This document shows positions 12,901 through 24,900 of a stretch of 64,000 bases of DNA, in pieces. The notes beneath the pieces were generated by a model, which was not told the origin of the DNA, searched no databases, and saw nothing but the letters and a program-made list of their open reading frames with translations. Within the stretch, counting starts at the first letter, position 1; every line of letters starts with the position of its first letter. The translations under genes were made by a program, and so were the position numbers. The DNA is from Asterias amurensis (Eukaryota > Echinodermata > Asteroidea > Forcipulatida > Asteriidae). Location of the stretch: contig NC_092659.1 of assembly GCF_032118995.1 (NCBI RefSeq), positions 16,424,177 to 16,488,176 of the forward strand, read 5' to 3'.

Positions 12901-15900
12901 AGCCTGGTCCCTGCAATTTTTTTGCCTAGGAAATCGATGTACTTAGCAATATTGTCTGGGCGTGACAGATCTTTTTAATTTGGCCTAGTGTGAAAACAGC
13001 ATGTTAGAGGTCTTGCACTATGAAATATTGTTGTGATTTGAGTTGTGGGATTTGATTATGGGAAGACTGGTGATGTATAAACTCGACGGGTTGGATCTAC
13101 ATGCAACGATCGTCTTCTTTTTGAGAATGTCCGGACTCGGATGCTGGAACGACTCTCGCAGCGTGATGAGGGACACAGACTGTACGGTCGATCAGCTCGA
13201 TCGAACCGCGATGGCGGGCAACTGGGAACTTGATACTAAAAAATGTTTGCGCGGTGCGTGTATATCTCACTGCCCCCGGTGTCTTGTTGTTGATGAGTTT
13301 AAGGGACGAGAAAGTGGAGTGGGAATTGGAGGGACCCGTATGGGACGATTTGGAGAGCCGTGTATGAAGAAGATCAACTGCCGGATTGTGCAAGCAAAGT
13401 GACGATGATGTGGGATGGGAACCTACGTCTTTTGAAACCCAGAGATGCACCTTAATTCCAACAGACTCGCCAATAATGCACCTGGGATGCCCAGTATGAA
13501 TAGTAGCTAGAAGTGTCGAGTTTGTGGGAGTTCGAGACAAGTTGCCTGCTCCAATCTCCTTTGATGACTGTGCGAAGCTCACCTTGATAATAGGAAGTTG
13601 CTCATCCCCCATGTACACGTTCGAGACTTACCTTTTGCAGCCCAACGGACATTTTTTAGAGAAAAAAAACTTTGTGAAGGAGGCCAAACTACTTCTAAAC
13701 CTAGAAGGTATCAGGAACCAGAGAAGTGATGTTTGTAGACAAGCAGAATATTTATTCGAAACGTCAAGACAACACTGGTCTTTTCTCGGAACCAACACTT
13801 CTCCTGAAAAAGTTGCAGTGCTACAGGTGACGATGTGTTAAGTTTGGGACAATGTGATTAACATTAATAACTGCTCACTTTTCGTTTGTGAATTGATGCT
13901 ATCTCAAGAGGATGGTTTAAACATCACTTACCTTGACTTTACAGTATGGTGTGATGGTTTCCCCAGGATGAAAGTGGTTGCCAAGCTCCAGTTAATTCGT
14001 GTAATTGTTGATGTTTATCCACACATATTATATTTCCCCATATTTGATTTACCCAGGACAGAGCAAATCTAAAGATGAACTTACCGTACATCAACAAATG
14101 CACAATCTTCCTACATGTGGTATGAGTACGTTGCAAACCTTACCAGTTGAAAAAATGGTGTACAAACTAGTCCAAACCTATTTTCTTTTTTCAACCAAAA
14201 GTCTATCGAGCAAGAGGTGACGTGGACCAGGTGACCAGTGAATATCATGAATATTCATTTGTTTGTATTAAGGTTCTACCACACAGTCAAAGGATGGTGT
14301 TGTCATTACTGGGACCTCCTTATGAACTAGATGGACGAGTTGGGTTCTGTAGCTTACCTGTCATTGTGCTTTAGCTTAGGTGGTCTCGACCGAGACGCCA
14401 TTTTGTGCTGTCTTTATGATATTGGGGTGTGTTGGGTATTAGCTGGTGAACTTTGTAACCGTTTGAATATAAGGGGACCAGTGTTGATGGACTTAAAGGT
14501 GATAGCTTGAGAGATTTTAAAATTTGATAAACATCCTTACCTTTGGGTGATAAAACTGATGGTTTGTCAGTAAAATTTCTACCTCTGTCGGGGACCATGT
14601 GGCGATGTACTGAAATGTGATGGTCAGTTTCCCTTGTGGTTTAGTTTTTAGTGAGATTTCAAAAGTTGAAAAAGAAACATTCTTACCTTTGGACGGCACA
14701 TCTCTGGATTTTTCTGTGACGTTTGTATTTCTGTCGTGGGTGTTATGGTTAAACGAATTGAGGTGGGTTGCAGATCTGTCGAATCGTGTATCTATGAGAT
14801 TCTCATCTTAAAAGGTGGACTCGTGAAACAAAAAGTGGACTTTTACTTTCTGGTGTTCTTGAAGCCCATGAGGGAGGATTCTAGTCTGAAAAGCTAGTTT
14901 TGTCGGCAGTCCTTACCTTGTTAACAGAGGTATAAACGAACGTATTTACAACCCTGTAAACCGAGTAGTTCTATCTATCCAGGTCAGTCCTCTGATGATT
15001 TATCCTGATCACACAGAACGTTACATCATTAAAAAAAAAATGTTTGAGTCTTTTCCTCCATCAACTCCTTTTCAAATGTAATATGGAGGTTTAGTTCGTA
15101 GGCTTCGTCGATCTCGCAGTTACGAAATCTTTACATTTGTTAACAAACAACTTCAAGTGAATTACAGATCTTTTAAAACGGATTTCAAACTTAAGACCGA
15201 AACTTACCTCGTCTTGCAGTCATCATCCAATTCATTGACAAATTAACACATATTTTGATAAAACGGTATCTGCAACTTCCAAATGAGAGCCGAGTCAGAA
15301 TATTTTGATGATTTGTAGATTATCCCAAATCCAACTTATTATTGAATGACTTTTCAGAATTTCTTAGCGGTATTTGTATTCTCAAATAATTATGTCAGTA
15401 TCTTTGGAAAAGATTGTCTGTGTCATTTCAGAAACAAGATTTTCAATTGTTGATAAAATGCCAGCTCGACTCTCCGTTTGGTGGCAGCAGATAACGTTGC
15501 ACAAACAGCAGAGCAATTTGGAGTAGTCACCCATCGTCGAAACTCTCACATTTTAAAATGAAATGACCGGGTACGGAGAAAGAATATTTGAGAAAAGAAG
15601 AAGCATGATGGAAGATGAAAATAAAGATAAGAGCGAAGTTTGAATTGATAGGAGTGGGAGAAGGGGAGGGAAGAAATGGTGATGGTAGTTAATAGAAAGA
15701 AAGTGTTATGGAAATTATGGAGAAAGAAATGAGGCGAACCCAGAATTTTAAAGACGGGTGGCAAAATATTACCGATGAAATGCTTTTGTTACGAGCCCAA
15801 CATATATTGTTTTGAGGCTGTGAACATAAATTATTGTGTTTTTTTAACTTTTTTATGTGAATGGATTGCATGAACAAAGTTACCAAAGGGTGAATGTATA

Positions 15901-18900
15901 TTTTATTTTTTACATCCTTTCAATTTTGAAATTTTAAACCTTAGAGTAAAACTTTGAAAAAGTCGTTGGCCTAAATTTCTTTTTTTTAGAAGAAGCTCTC
16001 CAAGCATTTAGGACAGTTTTTGTTTGATTTCTTAAAGATTTCGTGATTTTGAAACAAGCTGGTAACAAAAAGGAGGACTTCTCAACTATTGTTTACATTG
16101 TTGCATCTTTTCCAAATGGAGTGATAAACAAATAAGCAAATACTTTATCTGTTGGATTTAGAAAACTTCAAGTTGAAAACTGTCAGAAGTATAGTTTAAA
16201 TGGGCGTCGATTATAGGTGGTACAGTAGTATTTATCCAATAGTTAAATTGTTGTGAACAAGGGTTGGCCCTTTTTGCTAATTAAGTTCCTCCGTATATAT
16301 ACTTCTCTTGTTTCTACGGAATGGTCCGTGGCTATGTCTTTTTACTGTTCTGTTTTTATTTTCAATCCATTACTCTTCTGGTATTGGCTGTGCCTAATGC
16401 TAGAATCATCAGCTGGTATCAGTTTCTACTGACTGGTCAGTTATCTGCTACTGCTACTGACTGTTCTGTTTTTGGCTTTTGCCTTTGACTGTTCCGTTAT
16501 TGGCTATCTATTAACTGTTACTGGCTGTTGCTATTGACTCTTCGATTATTATTGATATTTCTACTGACTGGTTCATTGTTAACTTTGTCTATTGACGGTT
16601 ATGTTGTTGGCTATGGCTTTTGACTATTCGGATGTTGGCTATTGCTTTTAGCTGGGCTGTTGTTGGCTATATTTAACTCTTCTGGTTTTGGTTGTGGCTA
16701 ATGATCCTTCGACTGTTATTTGTTGTTTCTACTGACTGGTCCATTTTATTTTTAGCTATGAATGTTTACTGTTCTGTACTTGGCTAGTAATATTTAGGAT
16801 TAACAATTTTGCATGGTTGGAATACGATGTAGTAAAGGTTTGCGGTAACACCATGTAATGACAATCTCTAAATGAGTCGGGGTGGTTCTGAAAAGAACCG
16901 TTGGTTTCAACTCTCCTTTCATTGGCTGTTGCTTTGGACTCTCAGGTTGTTATTGATTGTTTCTATACTGACTGGTCCATTGTTGGCTTTGACTATTGAC
17001 TGGTAAATTATTGGCCGTGGCTCTTGACTCCTCTGTTATTGGCTGGGGCTTTTGACTGTTATTTTATTTGCTGTGGCTGTTGATTATTTTATTGTAATCA
17101 TAAGTTGGGGGTGTTTTGATAATGTCATAACTTACGTTATTATGCTGATTGTTGATTTTGTTCCTATAAGGGAAATGTTGATCTTACTTCATTGTACCAT
17201 GTTGGTTTAAAAAACCAAAAAACCAAAAAACAGAAATCTTCGTTATTTAAAAGTGTATCGGTGTCAATGTTATTTATTTTTGGCTGGATTTCGTGTCCTA
17301 CAGTTTTGTAGTTTTTATTTTAATTTTTTTTTTTAACTGAGATGTATTTTCCAGAGGGGAATTGTCGATTTGTTAATGTATAAGGGCGAACTTCAGATAA
17401 ACTTAAGAGGGATTAGTGCGGTAACTCTACTTTACTTGTTTTAATATATTTTAAGGAAAAGTTTGTGCATGGTTTTAAACATAATTGTACATAAACTAAG
17501 ACTGTACTTTTTCCTTTCTTGATTGTTATTGGTTGTGGCTAATGACTTTTCTGTTATTGGCTGTGGCTTTAGACTTTTTGTTATTGGCTGTGGCTGTTGA
17601 CTTTCTTGCTGCATTTGACTGTGTGGCTAACTGATGTGTACATCTGATGTTAACATGTCTAATATGTGGGCCTGTCGGTACTAATTTTGAGTTCAATAAT
17701 TTGCAGGGCATATTTTAGCAGCATATGAGCAAAGTGATAAATCAAAATTCTGGATTCGCCCATGAGAGTTAAGTCAGCTAAAGATAGTAATAATATTCAG
17801 ATATGACATCCCATATGCATTACCAGAGAAACTATCGAATCCCAGTGTCCTCGAGACATATGGTTTCCCGCCCAAACTATCGTTAAGTTGCCTGCTCCTC
17901 CCCGGTAGTTGGGCTTCTCCACCCAACCCGTCCCCGTAAATCACGGGTCATCGCGACGCTCCGTGCCCCATCCCATTTTCTCGTCCCCCGCGCTCACCCG
18001 CAACCGACCCCGTGCGACAGTGAGAACCACGCGCCACGCATTCATTCTCCAGTATCCAGCTTCCAGTTTCCCAATCCACCGCGCTCCACCGGACCGATCC
18101 CCCGGACATTCTGCGTCCTTTTACCCATCACGACCTCCGAGAGTAGTGTCCAGTCACCGAGCCCCGGACATTCTCTCAAAGACGGCCACCGCACGTAGAT
18201 CGAACCCCTCGAGTTACACCACGATTCCCACAACCAATACGTCTCACCACTCAAATTGAACATTTCATAGTGCTATGATTTAATTCGCTAATATGCCACA
18301 CACCCTTAAAAACGGCATTCTTCAACCACCCCCTGAAAACTCTGCTCAGTGACAAGCCGTCATCAAGTGATGATTAAGTTAAATTTACAATTGCCGAATT
18401 TATTTAACTTCCCTCTATCACACTCGATGAAAAGTCGTCACCAAGCAGAGCTTTAAAGAGCTCATTCAACAATGTCAATTTTAAGAGAGTAACACTAACA
18501 AATGGGTCTTGGTCTGACCATTAACCTCCTGTTTCAACTTTAAACTTAAAGTTGACTTGGTTTTGAAGGATTTGGGCTACACCTGGATTTTGCTGCGATT
18601 GTACGATTCAAAATGGCCGCCAATCCCCCATCACTCGATGATCGAGTGGTTGAATATTTCACGTCCAAACTTGGCAGTGGTTGTGCCACTATCCACTGCA
18701 AGAGTAGACTTGCAATAGTCCCTCGTTTATACACGGTGGTCGAGTGGTTTATCAATGCATTTGCACACCATGTAGTACACCACAACACTTGTTGTGTACA
18801 CGGCTACTACAGGATTTTAACCAGTCCCCTGATGTTGGTCCAATGGCAGACCATCCATCACCTTTTACGCGGGCAAACCTCGGCTTGCCAGATGCCAAAG

Positions 18901-21900
18901 TTCACGCATGTTGCAGCGTTTAAACACCCTCCCTGACGGGCAATTTTTCCCAATACCCACCGAAGGTCTTCGACCCTCTCGCCCAAACGATTACGTTTGT
19001 TTACCCCAGACGTAACGGTTTGTTCCCCAAAACTTCCCCAAGTCAAAAGGTAAACCGTTCATCACCTTATTGTACTTCAGATCATTGTTTGACGTTCCAA
19101 CAGCCAAACAATTCAATCCAAAAATCACCTTTGAATGTTTCCCACAAACACATGATGCGTCTCGTCAACCTAAAACGCGCCAAGAGGTCCAAGTAGCCAA
19201 TGATGTACCCCCCTTCTGAAATTTATTTGAAATCATAAATTGTTTAAAAAAAAACTACCCACATCAGATCATTGATTGACGTCCCAACAACCAAACAATT
19301 CAATCCAAAGTTAGCCTTTGAATGTTTCTCACAAACACATGATGCGTCTCGTCAACCTAAAACGCGCCAAGAGGTACAAGTAGCCAATGATGTACCTCCC
19401 TTCGGAAATTTATTGAAATCATAAAACTGTTCCAAAAAACTCCCAAAACATATCAATGTTTGACGTTCCCGCGGCCAAACATCTCAATCCAAAGATCACC
19501 TTTGAATGTTTCTCACAAACACAGATAGATGCGTTTCCTCAATCTCAAACACACCCATCAGGTACAAGTAGCCATAGATATACCCCTTCGGAAGTATATT
19601 GCAATTATATAAGTGTTCACAAAAAACTCCCTACATGAAGTCCCACCAAAAGATGCGTCTAACTAGAACGCAAAACGAGGTACAAGTAGCCAATTATGTA
19701 CCCCCTTCGGAAATTGATTGAAATCATATAATTGTCCCAAAAAACTCCCTGCATAAAGTCACGCAAGCTAGAACGCACAACGAGGTACAAGTAGCAAATG
19801 ATGTACTTCTCTTCGGAAATTTTTTGAAATCATTTAATTGTTCCAAAAAAACTCCCTGCATTGAGTCCCACTAGAACGCACAAAGGGGTACAAGTAGCCA
19901 ATTATGTGCCCCATTTGGGAATTTATTGGAATCGTATAAACATACTGTCCAAAAAACTTGCTTCAAAACTGCTTCCAGTTTTCGAACCCGAAACGCAATT
20001 CTTCCACAATCACTCCATATCCAAACTTGAACAGAAAGTACTATTCGGAAACGAGAGAGCAAACCTCTTGGCCTACACGGTCGAACGAAATCCCGCCAAA
20101 AACCCAGGCACGCGGGCTTTCACACTGTGCCAAATCACACCCAAGTTGGTCTCTGTACACGATCCCTAGCTCCCGTGAAGGATGAACATAACATAAAGAC
20201 TCATATCAAAAGTACACTCGAGCTTCATGACAAAGTGAGCCAACATCAAAACAGCTACCAAGCAAACCGCCATGCTAAGCAAAGTTTTTTGGACAGGCTA
20301 CCAGCCAAGTTTTAAGGAAGGATATGAAGAATGGACTGGTAGCCTTTGAAAAGAAGCTGAGCATTTTTTTCCTGATCCGCAATTTTCTTAATAACTATTT
20401 GATATTGCTTCACCACCAGTAAGCACATAACCATTTTAATTACTTGTATAACAAACATAACCTTCTAAAATCATGCCGCTGTTGTCATGCCAGCAGCAGG
20501 TTTAGCTCTTGACGCGGCCTCTCTGGAATTTCAATGGCGAACAAAACCATCCTCACATCCACACTGCATGGGGTCAGATGAAGATCTTCCACGGCCGAGG
20601 ACTCTATTGGTCATTTTGTGGTTCCTCGGCATGCTGCTTCGTCGTAGATGGCGCCAGACTCCATGGCATGTTGAGTACTGAGAATGGTTTCATTAGCTGT
20701 GTGGTGATCAAAAGGGGCGGAAAAAGTAAGCCACACCGAAGAGCATACTGAGAACAAATAGGGTGCGTTCGTTTAGCTTCCCTGGGTCGACCCCGGTGTG
20801 TGAATGTTTGTTTTTTTCCAGGACGAAGGTGTGCAGATAATTACCCACGTTCGTCCTGGAAAAAAAAACCGCCACACATCGGGGTCGACCCAGGGAAGCT
20901 AAACGAACGCACCCAATATTTCTACCTCAAGACGCTTCATACGAATAACCTGCGAATGTTTTTGCAAGTTTTGAAAACCGTGCAATGATTTATGTGTGTA
21001 TTGGTTCTGAGGCATTGCGCTGGTCCTTTTTCGGCCTTCGGATGGGACGTAAAGCCGTTGGTCCGGTGTGTTGTGTAGGCACGTAAAAGAACCCAGTGCA
21101 CTAAGAGAAGGGTTCGCCCCTGTGTTCTTGGCTGTGTTCTTGGCTGTGGGTGCTGAATGCGCCGCAGGACTTTGTAAACCCAAGGTGTTACATAATGAGG
21201 TCTCACAGTTCATAACTTCAATTTTCGTTAATATTATACTAAGCGCGTTGAGTACCTTGTTGGTAGGTACGTGCGCTGTATAAGACATTATATTAATAGG
21301 TTGTGTACCAATGCATATTCAGTCTGTGGTTACACCATGGTGTATCAACTTTGCTTTGTTGAATGTTCTTGAGAACTGGTGTATCAACTTTGCTTTGTTG
21401 AATGTTCTTGAGAACTTGTCTTACTATTTATTCTACTGCCGCGGAGTAGATTTTAGAAATTCGAGAGAGCACTTAGTTCTGAAAAGAAGTTATCAAGTAC
21501 GACCTATGGGATGTAGGAACGCGGCGTGGAACTCTACGTCTGCTTACTGGATCGAGGACAAACGTGTGCTACCCCTTTTCAGTGTGCAATTAATTTCTTA
21601 AGCAGATTTTTGTCTTAGGGTGATTGGTCCATTTATCAAAGTCTCTAAACTTACCCATTCGAGTATTGAACAGTCATTGTTGATGTTGTTGAGTTACTCA
21701 TTGTCGAAGTTCTCGATGTCTTCGACGATGAGCTCGGACTTGTCGTCCTTAGTGATTGGTGCGGTTTGTGGAGGAGCATTGTCCTCAGGAGTGGCTGTGG
21801 TGGCAGACTGTCTGTGTTTGGCGAGGAGATCAGTGTAGCCAGGGGCTTCCTTGACCATGATGCATCGGACGGTGACCTCACTGTGATGAAGAAGGGCAGA

Positions 21901-24900
21901 CAAAATATCATAAATTGTTTTCTGAATTACCGATTTGTTTGCTCGACATTTTTGGCTTGGCTGTTCTGGAAGGAAAGTTTCCTGTGTCCAATTTCATAGA
22001 GCTGCTGAAGCAGAAACTACTACTCGAAAAAAATATGCTAAGCAAATCACCTTTTTGTAATTTTATGTGTGTTGATTGCACAGAATTGTTTGCTTGGGTG
22101 TTCTGGTAGAGGAGAATTCCTTGTGCGTCTAATTTCAGAGAGCTTCTTAAGCAGAACTTACTAACTATGAAAAATTCTGCTAAGCAAATAACCTGTTTAT
22201 AATTTCAAGTGTGTGTTTTGTTCGGAATTCTTTGCTTGCCTGTTCTGGAGAAATGTAAATATCCTGGGACCAATTTCATAAAGCTGATTATAAGGAATAC
22301 TTTTTTTTTTTTTTTTTTTAAGGGGGGGGGGCTAAGAGTATAACCTAGAAATAGCTCATTGTTATCATTTTTCAGGATAGGTCCAGGAATTTGTATAGAA
22401 TAACATAGCCTACTAGAAGTCCTCGAAATTCCATCTGGTTCCAAAATCCAAGATGGCGTTCATAATGGCTGCCATTTTCGATCTTTATCATAACTATGCA
22501 AAAAACAAACACTGTTGCAAACACAAAGCGTCTAAATATTGTGATTAAATGGAATCAAATAGTTGCGGTAGTTGAGTGTTTTTTTGTTAAATCATCTACA
22601 AATTTAGAATTGTGGCGTAGCAACTTACGCGTGAGTCCCGCGAATTTTGAACTTGCGGGATTCGACCTTCATGTCCGGCTTGCATGGCGGTTTGTTAGCC
22701 ACCAATATCGGCTCGGGAAACTGACTCTTCGGCGCCACCTTGGCAGCCTCAGACTCTGCTGCTATCTCAAGAGATGTCTTCGGTGAGATCTTGATGGACG
22801 AGAAGGATATGTTGCAGACAGGCAGCTTCATGGAGGAACCGGCTCCATCGAGTTCACTGTAAACCAAGGAGAAAATGTAGACCTTTATCTGAATTCAGAC
22901 TTTTAACAATTATTTAGCTGGTTATCCAAATAAAATAAGCCACTTCTACTGATCTGCTTCTCTGGTGCTGAGGATATCCAGTGTATCTTTTTTGCTGTAG
23001 TTTTTTGTTGTTTGTTTGTTGTAGTTGTTGTTTTTGTGGGGGGTGTATTTCCCTTATTTTTGTTCTTTCCTTTTCTTTTTTAGTTTGGCGGGTGGTTTTC
23101 TCTTATATATTTTGTATTTGTTTAAATGCTTTTTTTTCTATTTTATCCTTTGTTTGATGCTGTTTTAATTCGTACATTTCACTAATCATCTAATGATTTG
23201 CACCATAGACATGATTAAAATGGCGAAATGACCTTACATCAAAATAGTTAAAACATAAGTTACACTCTGGGCCCAATTTCATGGAGCTGCTAAGCACAAA
23301 AAAATTGCTTAGCATGAAATTTCTTCCTTGATAAAAACAGGTTTGCCATCCAAATTTCCATGCGATTTTCAGGATAAGCAAACAAAAGCTAAATACCAGC
23401 AGCAAGCATTATGTAGCAAATAGAAATTTGGCTGGTAATCCTGTTTTCTGTTTTTATCGGGGAAGACATTTCATGCTTAGCAAATTTTTGTGTTTAGCAG
23501 CTCTATGAAATTAGGCCCTGGGCCCATCCTCCCTTTACAGATAAAAAAAACTCACAAGATTTCACTGATGTTTGAACTCAGGAAGGGTGAGGTGGAATAT
23601 GTCAACACTGGGATTCGAATGGGTAATTATGTTGTAACTAGAGGACAAACGATGAATAACGAATGTTTTATTTACCCGTGTTTTTTCTTGGATCCGTTGG
23701 TGTCCTCGGCTGGCTCATCCTGCTCGGCAATGCTCTCCAATCGAGCTGTCCCGTGCCCGTGCCCCTGCCCCTGCCCGTGCCGGCCTCGGGAAAACAGACG
23801 CTGGAGTCCACGGCTCACGCGCTTTCTCATCTGCGGATTAGTTTGGTTTAAATCAAAGTCTAAAAGCTCCAACGTACTCCACGTCGGGGTGTTTGTGAAA
23901 ATGGAAATTCTCTAATAAGTAAGATTATTGATATTTCACACAAAAACATTGTTCGCGCAAAACGGTGTACAGTGTTTTTTAAAGTCGTTAAAGACAGTGG
24001 TCACTATTGATAATTGTCAAAGACCAGTCTTCTCACTTAATGTATCTTAACATATGCATTAAATAACACACCTGTGGAAATTTGAGCTCAATTGGTAGTC
24101 GAAGTTGCAAGATATGAATGAAATTAAAAACACCCTTGTCAAACGAAGTTGTGTGCTTTCAGATGCTTGATTTCGAGACCTCGAATTCTAAACTTCAGGT
24201 CTCGAAATCAAATTCGTGGAAAACTACTTCTTTCTCGAAAACTACATCACTTCTGAGGGAGCATTTTCTCACAATGTTTAATACTATCAACCTCTCCCCT
24301 TTACTCGTAATCAAGAAAGGTTTTATGATAATAATTATTTTTAGTAATTACCAATAGTGTTTTTTCTTTCATTATTATCTCGCAACTGCGACGACCGATT
24401 GAGCTCAAATTTTCACAGGTTTGTTATTTTATGCATATGTTGAGATACACAAACTTTGAAGACTAGTCTTGACAATTACCAACAGTGTCCACTGTCTTTA
24501 AATGTGCTTTGTGAAATCAAGTCCTGTGCCTTTAACATAATTTAGTCCTACCTGCTTGGAGAGAGCTATGAGTGCAGCGTCGCTCTTTGCAGTGTTGTCT
24601 TCCTGCTGGACGCCCACACGGCTGGTCTTCTTTGACCGTGTGTTCTTCTCTACGGCAAGGATGACGGCCACTGGAGCGGAACCGGCGGGTCCAGGGTTGG
24701 CGGTTCTAATTTGGGAATTATTTCCAAAAAAATAGCTCAACTTACTGGCGTAACGATGACAACTTGCTTATATGATTTATGATTATAAGTTAACTATACA
24801 TTGTTAAAAGATGTTTTTATGTACATATCTAACTTTTTCGGCGAGTGGTGAGGTGTTTGTTTGTTTGTTTGTTTGTTTGTTTGTTTGTTGGGTTGGGGTG

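Noticed and set aside
13097..13618. 173-codon minus-strand open frame as a gene
   Set aside because: It overlaps an inverted duplicate whose other copy does not keep the frame, has no recognised motif, and begins inside a probable intron-like segment.
20899..21288. 129-codon minus-strand frame
   Set aside because: It covers a dispersed retroelement-like fragment; no splice context or conserved motif.
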